Of a DNA stretch of 64,000 bases, positions 63,867-64,000 are shown one piece after another. A program made the translations under genes and the position numbers. Below the pieces are notes generated by a model that did no database searches, was not told where the DNA came from, and worked only from the letters and a program-made list of their open reading frames with translations. Every line of letters begins with the position of its first letter. Position 1 is the first letter of the stretch. Source of the stretch: Rhodohalobacter sp. 614A (GTDB lineage Bacteria > Bacteroidota > Rhodothermia > Balneolales > Balneolaceae). The stretch lies in the NCBI RefSeq assembly GCF_021462415.1, contig NZ_JAKEDS010000005.1:1-64000 (forward strand), given 5' to 3'.

Positions 63867-64000
63867 TTATAAGGACTCAATCCAGTTTTGTGCCTCAACA
63901 CTCCCTTCTTCGGGCGACCATTCCGCAAATGTCTTGTCTGTCTGAGCATTATAGGGTCCTTTTTTACACTCGAATAAAATGGTGTCGTCTTCCAGAACGA
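63867..64000 (-). CDS. 3' end of an unidentified gene (runs off window)
   Basis: The last 43 codons before TAA at 63869-63867 read VLEDDTILFECKKGPYNAQT, then DKTFAEWSPEEGSVEAQNWI and ESL. The frame is coherent and ends 34 bp before the Gfo/Idh start, so it is the preceding gene of that operon. I do not recognise the family from this fragment; a sugar-metabolism enzyme would fit the context. Confidence 0.7.
   Translation of the reverse strand, partial: VLEDDTILFECKKGPYNAQTDKTFAEWSPEEGSVEAQNWIESL

Overview
The window is a chromosomal segment of a free-living member of the Bacteroidota/Rhodothermota/Balneolota assemblage. The pointers are two giant secreted proteins ending in a type IX secretion (T9SS) sorting domain with the 'NYPNPFNP' signature, three-gene-scale TonB-dependent transport loci, a hybrid two-component regulator of the HTCS type, a DUF2911 protein, Cys-only lipoboxes and frequent TTG/GTG starts. 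The style of the T9SS domains and the gene mix look most like Balneolales/Rhodothermales, but this placement is inference. No prophage, CRISPR array or insertion sequence was recognised.

Layout. (1) 1-3.5 kb, minus strand: a tRNA-Thr/Tyr/Gly/Thr cluster reading into the start of tuf, then a tight queA-ispD-ispF-dedA operon. (2) 3.7-9.1 kb, plus strand: a small exported protein, a LytR_C protein, rsfS and a very large NtrY-like orphan histidine kinase. (3) 9.2-13.6 kb, plus strand: a MATE exporter followed by a compact type III polyketide synthase / methyltransferase / FAD monooxygenase cassette, likely making a modified phenolic lipid or pyrone. (4) 13.6-21.9 kb, minus strand: purU, an NhaC-type antiporter, aconitase with its own terminator, and a TonB receptor/lipoprotein pair. 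(5) 22.1-30.2 kb, plus strand: rplM-rpsI, a structured leader, rpsB with a long charged tail, tsf, pyrH, frr and smc. (6) 30.2-33.9 kb, minus strand: an orphan contractile tail-sheath gene behind a TPR lipoprotein, and an exported M28-PDZ peptidase. (7) 33.9-36.6 kb, plus strand: a TPP riboswitch with a Shine-Dalgarno-sequestering hairpin in front of a TonB receptor, read as thiamine uptake. (8) 36.7-51.8 kb: two giant T9SS cargo proteins (FG-GAP plus beta-helix; CSLREA plus three beta-helix modules) around an HTCS regulator, with a 14-bp direct repeat at 21-bp period in the divergent promoter. (9) 52.2-58.6 kb: DUF2911, msrA, MFS, two small membrane proteins (one a 55-residue zinc-ribbon protein) and a UPF0182 protein. 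(10) 58.8-64 kb, minus strand: an FAD oxidoreductase, two Gfo/Idh/MocA dehydrogenases around an ApbE flavin transferase, and the end of an unidentified gene.

The points most worth a second look are the orphan sheath gene, the type III PKS cassette, the HTCS/direct-repeat/T9SS cargo locus, the TPP riboswitch with its near-perfect sequestering hairpin, the GC-rich C-terminal module of the 2-kilo-residue T9SS protein, and families of intergenic inverted repeats scattered between 36 and 62 kb.
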